From positions 186,001 through 250,000 of the forward strand of contig SUZI01000001.1 in assembly GCA_015060005.1 (NCBI GenBank): a DNA stretch of 64,000 bases, in the 5' to 3' direction. Positions 26,481 to 35,804 of this stretch are shown here, one piece after another; position 1 is the stretch's first letter; every line of letters starts with the position of its first letter. This DNA comes from Rikenellaceae bacterium. GTDB taxonomy: Bacteria > Bacteroidota > Bacteroidia > Bacteroidales > Rikenellaceae. A program made the position numbers and the translations under genes. A model generated the notes under the pieces. The model was not told where the DNA came from. It made no database searches and worked only from the letters and a program-made list of their open reading frames with translations.

Positions 26481-28172
26481 ATGAAAAAACTTCTATTCTG
26501 TATTGGATTGGTAGCTGCTATGGTAAGCTGCTCAGATGAGAAAAATCCTGTTTATGAGTATCCTGTACGTCCAGGCGTTACTGTTGTTCCTTCGGTTAAG
26601 GCTGAGGCAGTACAGGCTGAGGCTAACGCTTTGGAGTTTAAGGTAACACCTGCAAACGCTACCGAGGCAGCCTATTTGTGTATTGAGACTGTTGACGATG
26701 ACGCACAGCTCTCTGCTGGCAAGGTTATCTCGCAGGGTGTAGCTATCGACGCTGCGGAGGTTGGCACCTACCGTGCTGAGGAGCTCTATCCTGAGACCGA
26801 CTACAACATCTACGTTGCTGTACGCGATAACGACCGTTCTGCACTCACACAGATTAAGATGACTACCACCGCACCAGCGACAGAGCCAGATGAGCCAGAT
26901 GTACCAGAAGGCCCTGTAACCAACCCTATGTATATCTGGGTTGATGCAGCAGCCAACTTCCCCGACTTCGCCAATAGCGAGGAGAACATCCGTCGCGACT
27001 TGACTTTGGCTAAGGAGACAGGCTTTACCGATGTTGTTGTTGACGTTCGCCCAACCAATGGCGACGTGCTCTTCACCACAAGCCACTGTAATCAGGTTGA
27101 GTGGTTGGGTGCTTGGACATCAAACGGTTATAGCAAGATTAAGCGTACCGCTACTTTCGACTACCTCGGCAAGTTCATCGAGATTGGTCACGAGCTCGGT
27201 TTGCGTATCCACGCAGGATTCAACACAATGGTTGGTGGTAACACCTCATCACTCGGCTCACAGGGTATCCTCTACCGCGATAGCAGCAAGAAGGATTGGG
27301 CTACTACACTTAATACCAAGAATGGCTTTGTAAATACTCTCGATAGCGACGAGACCACTTGGTTCTTCAACCCATTGCACCCCGAGGTACAGGACTACTT
27401 GTGCGATTTGTTGACCGATTTGGCAGCTTATACTGAGCTCGATGGTATCATCCTCGACCGTGGTCGTTTCGACTCAATGATGAGCGACTTCTCTGACCTT
27501 ACTAAGGAGGCTTTCGAGGATTATGTAGGTGAGAGCGTTGATTTCAATCGCGATGTTATGCCTGCTGGTTTCACCGGAACTATCAATGCCGATATGCCAT
27601 ACGAGTACAAGCACCTGAAGAAGTGGTTGGAGTTCCGTGCAAAGGTTATCCACGACTTTATGACAAAGGCTGAGGAGACTGTTCACGCTGTCAATCCAAC
27701 AGTTAAGTTTGGTGTATACGTAGGTGGCTGGTATAGCACATACTACGATGTAGGTGTTAACTGGGCAAGTCCTAACTATAACACAGGTGCTAAGTTCCCA
27801 CGCTGGGCTACTTCTGAGTACAAGAACTTCGGTTATGCCGACATTATGGATCATATGCTCATCGGTGCATACGCTTCACCAGGTAATGTATATGGTACAT
27901 CGGAGTGGACTATGCAGGGCTTCTGCCAGCTGGCAATGACCTACACCGCAGGCGACTGTCCATTGGTTTGTGGTGGTCCTGACGTAGGTAACTGGGATTA
28001 CGACGACAAGTATACCGATGCACAGGAGCATCAGGCTATAACCAACTCTGTTAAGGCTTGCTACGACGCTTGCAATGGCTACTTCCTCTTCGATATGATT
28101 CACCTGAAGAAGGGCGATATGTGGCAGTATGCTAAGGCTGGTATCGACGAGGTTAAAGCCTCTTTGGAGTAA
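26481..28172 (+). CDS. putative TIM-barrel glycoside hydrolase lipoprotein (GHL10/family-10-like), copy 2
   Basis: The 563-residue lipoprotein has a lipobox VSC (Cys17). Residues about 30-132 form a fibronectin/Ig-like domain like that of the NAGPA protein (both begin with NP-x-Y-x-[FY]P), and a Pro/Glu/Asp linker follows (about 133-147). The catalytic-type barrel spans about 148-563 with YIWVDAAANF, DVVVDVRPTNG, GLRIHAGFNTM, DGIILDRGRFDS (321-332), GVYVGGWYSTYYDVGVNWAS and FLFDMIHLKKGD. It is a paralogue of the 18513-19838 product, with an extra N-terminal domain. Two diverged copies in one locus suggest two related linkages or exo/endo partners. Confidence 0.86.
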   Translation: MKKLLFCIGLVAAMVSCSDEKNPVYEYPVRPGVTVVPSVKAEAVQAEANALEFKVTPANATEAAYLCIETVDDDAQLSAGKVISQGVAIDAAEVGTYRAEELYPETDYNIYVAVRDNDRSALTQIKMTTTAPATEPDEPDVPEGPVTNPMYIWVDAAANFPDFANSEENIRRDLTLAKETGFTDVVVDVRPTNGDVLFTTSHCNQVEWLGAWTSNGYSKIKRTATFDYLGKFIEIGHELGLRIHAGFNTMVGGNTSSLGSQGILYRDSSKKDWATTLNTKNGFVNTLDSDETTWFFNPLHPEVQDYLCDLLTDLAAYTELDGIILDRGRFDSMMSDFSDLTKEAFEDYVGESVDFNRDVMPAGFTGTINADMPYEYKHLKKWLEFRAKVIHDFMTKAEETVHAVNPTVKFGVYVGGWYSTYYDVGVNWASPNYNTGAKFPRWATSEYKNFGYADIMDHMLIGAYASPGNVYGTSEWTMQGFCQLAMTYTAGDCPLVCGGPDVGNWDYDDKYTDAQEHQAITNSVKACYDACNGYFLFDMIHLKKGDMWQYAKAGIDEVKASLE

Positions 28173-28190
28173 TTAGCAACTTATTAAACG

Positions 28191-28859
28191 ATGAAAAAAC
28201 TTCTGTTTTCAATAATAGCTTTTGCGATAGCTATCCCATCTATGGCACAGACACCTAAGTTCCACAACGACTACTACGATTGTCGTATGGCAGCTTACGC
28301 CAAGATGCCTATCCCCGAGAATGCGATGATTTGGATTGGCGATAGCATCGTGGAGCAGGCTTGGTGGGAGAGTCTTATCAAGGAGAAGGATTTGGTTAAC
28401 CGCGGTATCGGTGGAGATAATACATACGGTATGCTCCACCGCCTACCACTCTATCTGGAGTCCTCACCACGTAAGATTTTCATCTTTGCCGGCATCAATG
28501 ACATCTCGGCGAACTACCCTGTTGACGACATTTTCGCCAACTTCGTCGCTATGGTCAAGATGATACAGGAGAAGGCACCCGAGTGTGAGATTTTCATCCA
28601 GAGTCCTATCACCCCGAACAACGATGTCCTGGCTTATGCCTACATCAAGAATAAGCAGGATAAGGTCCAGGAGCTCAACACCCGTCTGGAGCAGATGTGC
28701 AAGGATATGGGTGTAACGTGGGTTGATATACGCCCTGTGTTGCATAACGAGAAGGGCGAGATTAAGGAGGAGTATACCAAGGATGGTATCCACCTCTACC
28801 CTGCAGCTTATGAGGCGTGGGTTGATTACCTGAAGAAAATGAAGTACGTTCGTCGATAA
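28191..28859 (+). CDS. secreted SGNH/GDSL hydrolase
   Basis: The 222-residue protein has a signal peptide cut after MAQ (residue 20). Block I is IGDSIVEQA with Ser52, the block II/III region includes GIGGDNT and FAGINDIS, and block V is DGIHLYP with Asp198 and His201. These residues form the SGNH esterase catalytic set. Such enzymes in glycan loci usually remove O-acetyl groups from sugars. It lies 18 bp after the second barrel enzyme and 45 bp before a DUF5009 membrane protein. Confidence 0.9.
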   Translation: MKKLLFSIIAFAIAIPSMAQTPKFHNDYYDCRMAAYAKMPIPENAMIWIGDSIVEQAWWESLIKEKDLVNRGIGGDNTYGMLHRLPLYLESSPRKIFIFAGINDISANYPVDDIFANFVAMVKMIQEKAPECEIFIQSPITPNNDVLAYAYIKNKQDKVQELNTRLEQMCKDMGVTWVDIRPVLHNEKGEIKEEYTKDGIHLYPAAYEAWVDYLKKMKYVRR

Positions 28860-28904
28860 GAGTATTAAGATAGACGGAATAAATTAAAGAGTCAGAATAA
28901 GGAT

Positions 28905-30305
28905 ATGAAACGTGTAGCAGCAATAGACTTCCTTCGTGCATTGGCAATCATCGGTATGGTTGCCTCGGGCAGTATGTTCTGGCACGCAGAGCTTCCTGCT
29001 GCTATGTTCCACGCACAGTTGCCACCTCCAACCTTTGTCTTTAACCCCGACGTTGCGGGCATTACGTGGGTAGACCTTGTCTTCCCATTCTTCCTCTTCT
29101 CGATGGGAGCCTCAATGCCTTTGGCACTGCGTCGTCGTGAGCAGAAGGGAGCGAGCACTATGCAGGTTGTGCAGAGTGCCTTACATCGCTTCGTATGGTT
29201 GGCAGGCTTCGCTATCATCTTGGGCAATACACGTATGTATCTGCTGGGCAACAGTCCGGAGTGGGTTGCCTCACTCGCCACGCTGTGCGTGTGGGTACTC
29301 TTCTTCGTGATGTTCATCCGTCTGCCTAAGATAGAGCAACGTCGCAACACTATCCTCAATTGGGTGGGTTTCGCCCTGTTGATAGGTGCAACCCTGCTCT
29401 ATAAGCCACTCTTCGGCGTTGACGTTGCTCTGGAGCGTAGCGATATCATTATCCTCATTCTTGCCAATATGGCACTCTTCGGTACTCTCTTTTGGTGGTT
29501 CACACGTAACCACCCTACAACACGTATCGTCATCATAGCAGCTTTCGCTATGTTGAAGATGGCGTCGGGTGTCGAGGAGTCTTGGACAGCACACTTGTGG
29601 CAATTTTCTCCTGCCGATTGGCTTTTCCGTTTCGAATTTTTGAAGTATCTTTGCGTGGTTTTGACGGGCTCACTCGTAGGTGATATGATATATCGCTGGA
29701 TGAGTGCTAAGAAGGAAAACGACGATACAGCAACCGATAACGGCTCGCTTTCGATAGCTATTGTCGCGACACTCATCGCAACAGTTGTGCTCCTTATGTG
29801 GGGTTTGTTCTCGCGTGAGGTTGAGACGGCGGTCTACCTGTCGGTAGCACTCTGCCTTGCCACCTGGTTTATGCTCAAGGGGCTTCGCAGCGAGCATAGC
29901 GTGCTCTACCGTGAGATATTCGTAGCTGCTATGGCTATGCTGCTCATAGGACTCATCACAGAGCCTATGGAGGGAGGTATCAAGAAGGACCACGCTACGG
30001 TAAGTTATTTCTTCACCACATCGGCTATGGCGGCTATGGTGCTGCTATCGGCCCTTATGCTGGAGATACGTTTTAAGCTTCGTTTCAAGGTCTTGGAGGC
30101 TTGCGGTGCTAACCCAATGTTTGCCTATGTGGCATCGGGCTACCTGCTCACTCCGCTGTTGACGCTATGCTGTGTCATCGGACCTATGAACGAATGGTTT
30201 CACTCCGGACCTTGGCTCAGCTTTGGTCGCGGAGTAGTGTTTGCACTGCTGGTAATAGCTGTTACATACCCCTTTACCCGCAAAAATTATTATTGGAAAT
30301 CCTAA
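28905..30305 (+). CDS. DUF5009/NagX-like multispanning membrane protein (acyltransferase-like)
   Basis: The 466-residue protein has about 10-11 membrane segments. The opening RVAAIDFLRALAIIGMVASG and the segment WVDLVFPFFLFSMGASMPLALRRR are typical of the DUF5009/COG4299 family, which includes NagX and is distantly related to lysosomal heparan-alpha-glucosaminide N-acetyltransferase (HGSNAT). HGSNAT uses cytosolic acetyl-CoA to acetylate terminal glucosamine across the membrane. Family membership is clear, but activity in bacteria is not settled. In this locus it may acetylate or otherwise handle an amino sugar in the periplasm. It is 15 bp upstream of a cytoplasmic hydrolase gene. Confidence 0.88.
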   Translation: MKRVAAIDFLRALAIIGMVASGSMFWHAELPAAMFHAQLPPPTFVFNPDVAGITWVDLVFPFFLFSMGASMPLALRRREQKGASTMQVVQSALHRFVWLAGFAIILGNTRMYLLGNSPEWVASLATLCVWVLFFVMFIRLPKIEQRRNTILNWVGFALLIGATLLYKPLFGVDVALERSDIIILILANMALFGTLFWWFTRNHPTTRIVIIAAFAMLKMASGVEESWTAHLWQFSPADWLFRFEFLKYLCVVLTGSLVGDMIYRWMSAKKENDDTATDNGSLSIAIVATLIATVVLLMWGLFSREVETAVYLSVALCLATWFMLKGLRSEHSVLYREIFVAAMAMLLIGLITEPMEGGIKKDHATVSYFFTTSAMAAMVLLSALMLEIRFKLRFKVLEACGANPMFAYVASGYLLTPLLTLCCVIGPMNEWFHSGPWLSFGRGVVFALLVIAVTYPFTRKNYYWKS

Positions 30306-30320
30306 ATTTTCGCCTGCTCT

Positions 30321-31259
30321 ATGAAGATTACAGGAACATTTCTCGATGAGATTAGCCACGACATTCCTCACCAGAATTGGGGAGAGAAGGAGTGGGATGC
30401 CGACTTCGCCAATATGCGTTCTATCGGCATCGACACCGTTATTATGATTCGTTCAGGATACCGTAAGTTCATTACCTATCCTTCGAAATACCTTATCGGC
30501 AAGGGCTGCTATGCTCCCTCGCACGATTTGCTGGATATGTACCTCCGCTTGGCAGACAAGTATGGTATGAAATTCTACTTCGGCTTGTACGACTCGGGCC
30601 ACTATTGGGATACGGGCGATATGTCGAAGGAGACCGAGTACAACCGCTTCGTCATCGATGAGGTGTGGGAGAACTATGGTCAGCACCACCCTTCATTTGG
30701 TGGCTGGTATCTCAGCGGTGAGATTAGCCGCCGCACCAAGGGCGTCATCGAGGCGTTCCGCGAGCAGGGCGAGCACTGTAAGGCTGTCTCGGGCGGTATG
30801 CCTACACTCATCTCTCCCTGGATTGATGGCAAGAAGGCGGTTATGGCTGCCTCGTCGTCGCTGAGCAAGGAGGATGCTGTGTCGGTTGCCGACCACGAGC
30901 GTGAGTGGGATGAGATTTTCGCCGGCATACACGGTGCTGTCGACGCTGTAGCCTTCCAGGATGGACATATCGACTACGATGAGTTAGATGCCTTCTTCGA
31001 GGTTAACAAACGTCTGGCTGACCGCTACGGTCTGGAGTGCTGGACCAATGCTGAGACCTTCGACAGAGATATGCCTATCAAGTTCCTGCCTATCAAGTTC
31101 GAGAAGCTGCGTATGAAGCTCGAGGCTGCGGCACGTGCCGGCTACGATAAGGCTATCACCTTCGAGTTCTCGCACTTCCTCTCGCCACAGTCGAGCTACA
31201 CCTCGGCTCACCACCTTTTCAACCGCTACCGCGAGTATTTCTTAGGCGAGAAACTTTAA
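30321..31259 (+). CDS. DUF4434 family TIM-barrel protein, probably cytoplasmic glycoside hydrolase
   Basis: The 312-residue protein has no signal peptide, so it should work in the cytoplasm on imported oligosaccharide. It begins MKITGTFLDEISHDIPHQNWG. Candidate catalytic acids are Glu134 in GGWYLSGEIS and Glu245 in ECWTNAETFD, which sit where a retaining clan-A-like barrel would place its acid/base and nucleophile. This pairing is my inference. DUF4434 has no assigned substrate that I can state. It is followed after 68 bp, including a small hairpin, by an N-acylhexosamine epimerase, so a HexNAc product is plausible. Confidence 0.85.
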   Translation: MKITGTFLDEISHDIPHQNWGEKEWDADFANMRSIGIDTVIMIRSGYRKFITYPSKYLIGKGCYAPSHDLLDMYLRLADKYGMKFYFGLYDSGHYWDTGDMSKETEYNRFVIDEVWENYGQHHPSFGGWYLSGEISRRTKGVIEAFREQGEHCKAVSGGMPTLISPWIDGKKAVMAASSSLSKEDAVSVADHEREWDEIFAGIHGAVDAVAFQDGHIDYDELDAFFEVNKRLADRYGLECWTNAETFDRDMPIKFLPIKFEKLRMKLEAAARAGYDKAITFEFSHFLSPQSSYTSAHHLFNRYREYFLGEKL

Positions 31260-31276
31260 TACGAAATGTTACATTT

Positions 31277-31311
31277 AGCCAAGTCCTCCCGTAATATAAT
31301 TAGGACTAGCT
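31277..31311 (+). other. small intercistronic hairpin
   Basis: AGTCCT (31282-31287) pairs with AGGACT (31302-31307), extended by TAGC (31277-31280) with GCTA (31308-31312 region). It lies between the DUF4434 and epimerase genes without a T run. Confidence 0.4.
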
Positions 31312-31327
31312 ATTAAAGAGATATACT

Positions 31328-32506
31328 ATGCAAATTGATGCTTTGATTAAACAATACCACGACGAGCTCTACGACAGAGTTATCCCTTTCTGGTTGGAGA
31401 AGTCGCAGGATAAGGAGTTCGGTGGTTATTTCACTTGTCTGAACCGCGATGGCTCAGTTTTCGACACCGACAAATTTATGTGGCTCCAGGGCCGTCAGGT
31501 GTGGTTCTTCTCTATGCTCTGCAACAAGGAGGGCATACGCGAGGAGTGGTTGGAGTGTGCACGTCAGGGAGCAGAGTTTATGCTCAAGTACGGCCACGAT
31601 GGCGACTACAACTGGTATTTCGCTATCACACGCGATGGTAAGCCACTCGTCGAGCCTTACAACATCTTCTCCTACACCTTTGCTGCTATGGCTTTTGCCC
31701 AGCTGCATAAGGCTACGGGCGATGAGCGTTATGCCGAGGTTACCCGTCGCACTTTCGCTCACATCTTAGAGCGTTGGGATAACCCAAAGGGCAAGTGGAG
31801 CAAGGCTTGTGCTGGTTCACGCGACTTGCGTGCATTGTCGCCTTCGATGATTATGTGTAACCTCCTGCTCGAGATTGAGCACCTTATCGAGCCCGATGAG
31901 GTAGAGAAGTCTATCGACCTTGTTCTCTCGGATGTTATGGATAAGTTCTATCGCCCCGAGCTTGGTCTTGTTGTCGAGCACCTCAATGCCGATGGCACAC
32001 TGAGCGACACCTTTGATGGTCGTCTTATCAACCCGGGTCATACTCTTGAGACCACCTGGTTCCTGATGGATTTGGCACGTCGCCGTGGTGATGAGTCGTT
32101 GGCACAGAAGGCTGTAGAGATTGGTCTTAACACGTTGGATTTCGGCTGGGATAAGGAGTTTGGCGGACTCTACTACTTTATGGACCGCAAGGGCTACCCT
32201 ACTCAGCAGTTGGAGTGGGACCAGAAGCTCTGGTGGGTACATATCGAGTCTACAATAGCTATGTTGGAGGGCTATCTGCTCACCGGCGACGAGCGTTGCA
32301 AGGCTTGGTTTGAGAAGTTGCACGACTACACCTGGTCGCACTTCCGCGATGAGGAGCACCCCGAGTGGTATGGCTACCTCAACCGCCGTGGCGAGGTGTT
32401 GCTGCCATTGAAGGGCGGTAAGTGGAAGGGCTGCTTCCACGTGCCACGTGGTTTGTATAAGTGTGAGTGCTTGCTCAAGGAGTTGAAAGAGAAGTTGTCG
32501 AAATAA
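31328..32506 (+). CDS. N-acylglucosamine 2-epimerase (AGE / renin-binding-protein family)
   Basis: The 392-residue protein is a cytoplasmic (alpha/alpha)6-barrel. It matches the mammalian renin-binding protein pattern closely: GGYFTCLNRDGSV, FMWLQGRQVWFFSML, NPGHTLETTWFL, LEWDQKLWWVHIE and GCFHVPRGLYKCE, including the His residues used in catalysis (NPGH, WWVH, CFHVP). The enzyme interconverts N-acetylglucosamine and N-acetylmannosamine. Its presence is the best clue that the locus yields an N-acetylhexosamine. Cellobiose/mannose epimerase relatives share the fold, but the WLQGRQVW and KGGPFKGCFHVPR-like signatures favour the N-acyl form. Confidence 0.9.
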   Translation: MQIDALIKQYHDELYDRVIPFWLEKSQDKEFGGYFTCLNRDGSVFDTDKFMWLQGRQVWFFSMLCNKEGIREEWLECARQGAEFMLKYGHDGDYNWYFAITRDGKPLVEPYNIFSYTFAAMAFAQLHKATGDERYAEVTRRTFAHILERWDNPKGKWSKACAGSRDLRALSPSMIMCNLLLEIEHLIEPDEVEKSIDLVLSDVMDKFYRPELGLVVEHLNADGTLSDTFDGRLINPGHTLETTWFLMDLARRRGDESLAQKAVEIGLNTLDFGWDKEFGGLYYFMDRKGYPTQQLEWDQKLWWVHIESTIAMLEGYLLTGDERCKAWFEKLHDYTWSHFRDEEHPEWYGYLNRRGEVLLPLKGGKWKGCFHVPRGLYKCECLLKELKEKLSK

Positions 32507-32521
32507 TAACCTGATATTGAT

Positions 32522-33949
32522 ATGAAGAGATTTCTGTTGCTGATGGTGGCTGTCGTGATGGTTTCCAACCTATGGGCTGCCGAGAAGAGAGTTTTGAAGG
32601 GTAAGGTAACGTGCGACGGTAAGGGTGTTGCCGAGGTTGTCGTAACCGATGGCGAACACTTCACCACTACCGATGCTAAAGGTCGCTACTGTCTGCCATC
32701 TGCTTCGGACAATCCACTCGTCTATATCAGTATTCCATCTGGTTATAACGTCGAGAGTAAGTATAGTGTTCCCCAATTCTGGCAGAAGATAACAGAGGGC
32801 AACGACACCTATAACTTCACTCTTCTGAAGAAGGAGCAGGATGACACCCACCATGGTTTTATCGTCATTGCTGACCCCCAGATTTGGCATAAGAAGGAGT
32901 TCCCTGCACTCGCTGATGGTGCACGCGATATCCGCGAAACTGTCGAGGGCTACGACATTCCATTCCACGGTATCTGCTGTGGCGACGTCATCTCTTACGA
33001 CCATACCTTCTATGCTCAATACAACGCTACTATGGCTGCCTCGGGCATTGACTATTTCAGCACCCCTGGCAACCACGATATGACACTCTATAGCCGCACT
33101 CACGAGACCTCTACTCGTCTGTGGGAGGAGACTTTCGGTCCTACCTACTACTCGTTCAATGTGGGCGATGTGCACTATGTGGTCCTGAATGATAACTTCT
33201 ATATCGGTCGCGATTGGTTCTATATCGGTTATATCGATGAGAAGCAGTACGCTTGGTTGGAGAAAGATTTGAGCTATGTTCCCGAGGGAAAGACCATCTT
33301 TGTTGTGCTCCACATTCCTACCACTTGCGACGAGAAGGACCGCAAGACATTCAGCTACAACAATATTGCCGGCGTTACAACCAATGCCAAGGCACTCTAT
33401 AAGATGCTTGAGCCATACAACGCTCACATCCTTTCGGGCCATACCCACACTACCTTCAACCAGATTATCTCCGACAACCTCTATGAGCACGTCATACCAG
33501 CTCTTAGTGGTGCTTGGTGGCAGGGACCTCTCTGCACCGACGGCACACCTCGTGGCTATGGTGTTTTTGAGATTGATGGTGGCGAGGTAAATTGGTACTA
33601 CAAATCGACAGACTACCCTGCCGACTACCAGATGACACTCTACGCTGGTGCTGAATACCCACAGCTCGAGGGAGCACTCGTTGCCAACGTGTGGGCAAGT
33701 GATACCAAGTGGGTTATCGAGGCATCGTTCGATGGTGGCAAGTCTCAGGCTATGGAGCAGTTTATGACTTACGACCCTGCAGCACAGACTATGTATGCCT
33801 CTAACGAGGGTATGGACCACTCATACGTCTATCCTACTCCGGCAGACCACTTCTACCGCATAGCTATCCCCGAGGGTGCTACCAAAGCAACCGTAACAGC
33901 GACCGATAGCTTCGGCAGACGTTATAGCCAGGAAATAAACCTAAAGTAA
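32522..33949 (+). CDS. secreted calcineurin-like metallophosphoesterase (MetallophosN/C type)
   Basis: The 475-residue protein has a signal peptide ending WAA (about 20). Residues about 24-103 are a carboxypeptidase-regulatory/MetallophosN-like beta domain. The phosphoesterase core spans about 110-330 with metal-binding motifs IADPQ (Asp118), GD (154-155), GNHD (183-186), LHIPT and SGHTHTT. A MetallophosC-like beta domain ends the protein. It should hydrolyse phosphomono- or phosphodiesters in the periplasm. Together with the NAGPA protein it suggests that phosphate is part of the target glycan. It is 15 bp after the epimerase gene. Confidence 0.9.
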   Translation: MKRFLLLMVAVVMVSNLWAAEKRVLKGKVTCDGKGVAEVVVTDGEHFTTTDAKGRYCLPSASDNPLVYISIPSGYNVESKYSVPQFWQKITEGNDTYNFTLLKKEQDDTHHGFIVIADPQIWHKKEFPALADGARDIRETVEGYDIPFHGICCGDVISYDHTFYAQYNATMAASGIDYFSTPGNHDMTLYSRTHETSTRLWEETFGPTYYSFNVGDVHYVVLNDNFYIGRDWFYIGYIDEKQYAWLEKDLSYVPEGKTIFVVLHIPTTCDEKDRKTFSYNNIAGVTTNAKALYKMLEPYNAHILSGHTHTTFNQIISDNLYEHVIPALSGAWWQGPLCTDGTPRGYGVFEIDGGEVNWYYKSTDYPADYQMTLYAGAEYPQLEGALVANVWASDTKWVIEASFDGGKSQAMEQFMTYDPAAQTMYASNEGMDHSYVYPTPADHFYRIAIPEGATKATVTATDSFGRRYSQEINLK

Positions 33950-33962
33950 CTCATTTCACATT

Positions 33963-35804
33963 ATGAAACATTTTCTTCGATACACTGTGGCACTCATTGC
34001 TACGGTGATGCTATCCCTTACAGTTAATGCAGCCACAAGATACGATGTTGTGGTAATTGGTGGTGGTGTCAGCGGCACTACTGCCGGTATACGCTCCGCA
34101 CGCCTCGGAGCAAAGACCCTCATCGTCGAGCAGGGCCCCTGGTTGGGTGGTATGCTCACCTCGGCAGGTGTGAGTGCTACCGACGGTAACTATCGCCTGC
34201 GTGGTGGTATGTGGGGCGAGCTGCGTGATAAGTTAGAGGCACACTATGGCTCTGCGGAAGCTCTCAAGACAGGCTGGGTAAGTAACCTGCTGTTTGAGCC
34301 AAGTGTAGGAGCCAAGATTTTCGCCTCTATGGCGGAGGCTGAGGAGTCGCTTTCGGTTGACTATCACACCTCTCTTGTAGATATTCACCAACTCAAGAAT
34401 GGTTCGTGGCAGCTCACTCTCAGCAATGGCGCGAAGCAATGGAAGGTACGAGCTAAAGTCGTTATAGATGCTACCGAGCTGGGCGACGTCGCTGCCAAGG
34501 TGGGCATAGGCTATGATGTAGGTATGGAGAGCCGCAAGCTCACGGGCGAGGATATCGCTCCCGAGGAGGCTAATGGCATCATCCAGGACCTCACTATGGT
34601 TATGGTGCTGAAGGACTATGGCACGGATATGTCTATCGAGCGTCCCGAGGGCTACGATGCTAAGGAGTTTGCGTGTGCCTGCGTCAACGATAACTGCGTT
34701 ACCCCAAAGGAGGCTAACCGCCTGTGGTCCAAGCAGATGATGATTACCTATGGTAAGCTCCCCAATGGCAAATATATGATAAATTGGCCTATCGAGGGTA
34801 ACGACTTCTATGTCAATATGATTGAGATGAACGACGAGGAGCGTGCCGAGGCTGTTGCCGAGGCTAAGGCTCGCACAATACGCTTCCTCTACTTCATCCA
34901 GCACGAGTTGGGCTTCAACACTCTGTATCTTGCCGATGATGAGTTCCCTACCGAGGATTTGATGCCTCTTATGCCTTATCATCGTGAGTCGCGTCGCACC
35001 CACGGTGAGGTACGTTTCAAGCTTCAGCACATCACCCATCCTTACAACTATTCGCTCTACCGCACCGCTATCGGCGTAGGCGACTACCCTGTTGACCAGC
35101 ACCATACACGATATACAGGCTGGGAGGCTCTTCCTAACCTCTATTTCCACTCTATTCCGTCGTATGGTCTGCCTATGGGTACTATGTTGCCAAAGGGTGT
35201 GAAAAACTTTATTGTTGCCGAGAAATCTATCTCAGTTAGCAATATCGTCAATGGCTCTACCCGTCTGCAACCTGTTGTGATGCAGATTGGCGAGGCATCG
35301 GGTATCATTGCCGCATTGGCTGCTATGCAGGATATTGAGCCAAAGGATGTCAATGTTCGTGATGTCCAGCGTGAGGTGCTGCGTGGCGATGGTTATCTGT
35401 TGCCATTCCTTGATATCCCATCATCGCATCCACATTTCGACGCTGTGCAACGCATAGGCGTTACGGGTATAATGCGAGGTAAGGGTATGACTGTGGGCTG
35501 GGAGAATCAGACCTGGTTCTACACCGACGAGAAGATTACCACTGCCGAGCTCGCTGCGGGCTTGGACTCTTATAACCCTAACTATAAGTACGTTACATCG
35601 AACAACAACTCGCACTATGTAACACTGCGTGATTTAGCCTCATTCTGTGGTGATATCACCGCCGAGCAGTGGGCAGAGTGGGGACTCGAGAACTACGACC
35701 TCACACGTGAGCTCACACGTTTGGAGTGTGCTGTTGTGCTCGATGCACGCATCAAGCCTTTTGACAACCAGGATGTTAATATAAATGGAGAATTTCTGCG
35801 ATGA
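33963..35804 (+). CDS. exported FAD-dependent oxidoreductase (PF12831 type)
   Basis: The 613-residue protein starts with a Sec-type signal peptide (about 1-23, ending NAA) and no twin arginine. The dinucleotide-binding motif follows at once: YDVVVIGGGVSGTTAGIRSARLG (GGGVSG at 33-38) with the ribose-binding acid in LIVEQG. LGGMLTSAGVSATDGN and the C-terminal block GSTRLQPVVMQIGEASGIIAALAA are typical of the FAD_oxidored family found in polysaccharide loci of Bacteroidota. The reaction is unknown; oxidation of a sugar hydroxyl is a reasonable guess. A flavoenzyme in the periplasm is unusual because FAD must be supplied outside the cytoplasm. It overlaps the next gene by 4 bp. Confidence 0.88.
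   Translation: MKHFLRYTVALIATVMLSLTVNAATRYDVVVIGGGVSGTTAGIRSARLGAKTLIVEQGPWLGGMLTSAGVSATDGNYRLRGGMWGELRDKLEAHYGSAEALKTGWVSNLLFEPSVGAKIFASMAEAEESLSVDYHTSLVDIHQLKNGSWQLTLSNGAKQWKVRAKVVIDATELGDVAAKVGIGYDVGMESRKLTGEDIAPEEANGIIQDLTMVMVLKDYGTDMSIERPEGYDAKEFACACVNDNCVTPKEANRLWSKQMMITYGKLPNGKYMINWPIEGNDFYVNMIEMNDEERAEAVAEAKARTIRFLYFIQHELGFNTLYLADDEFPTEDLMPLMPYHRESRRTHGEVRFKLQHITHPYNYSLYRTAIGVGDYPVDQHHTRYTGWEALPNLYFHSIPSYGLPMGTMLPKGVKNFIVAEKSISVSNIVNGSTRLQPVVMQIGEASGIIAALAAMQDIEPKDVNVRDVQREVLRGDGYLLPFLDIPSSHPHFDAVQRIGVTGIMRGKGMTVGWENQTWFYTDEKITTAELAAGLDSYNPNYKYVTSNNNSHYVTLRDLASFCGDITAEQWAEWGLENYDLTRELTRLECAVVLDARIKPFDNQDVNINGEFLR

Noticed and set aside
18513..28172. True GH10 xylanase annotation for the two barrel proteins
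   Set aside because: The GH10 catalytic motifs are not visible; the similarity is to the GHL10/DUF-type barrel with DGII-DR-R motifs.
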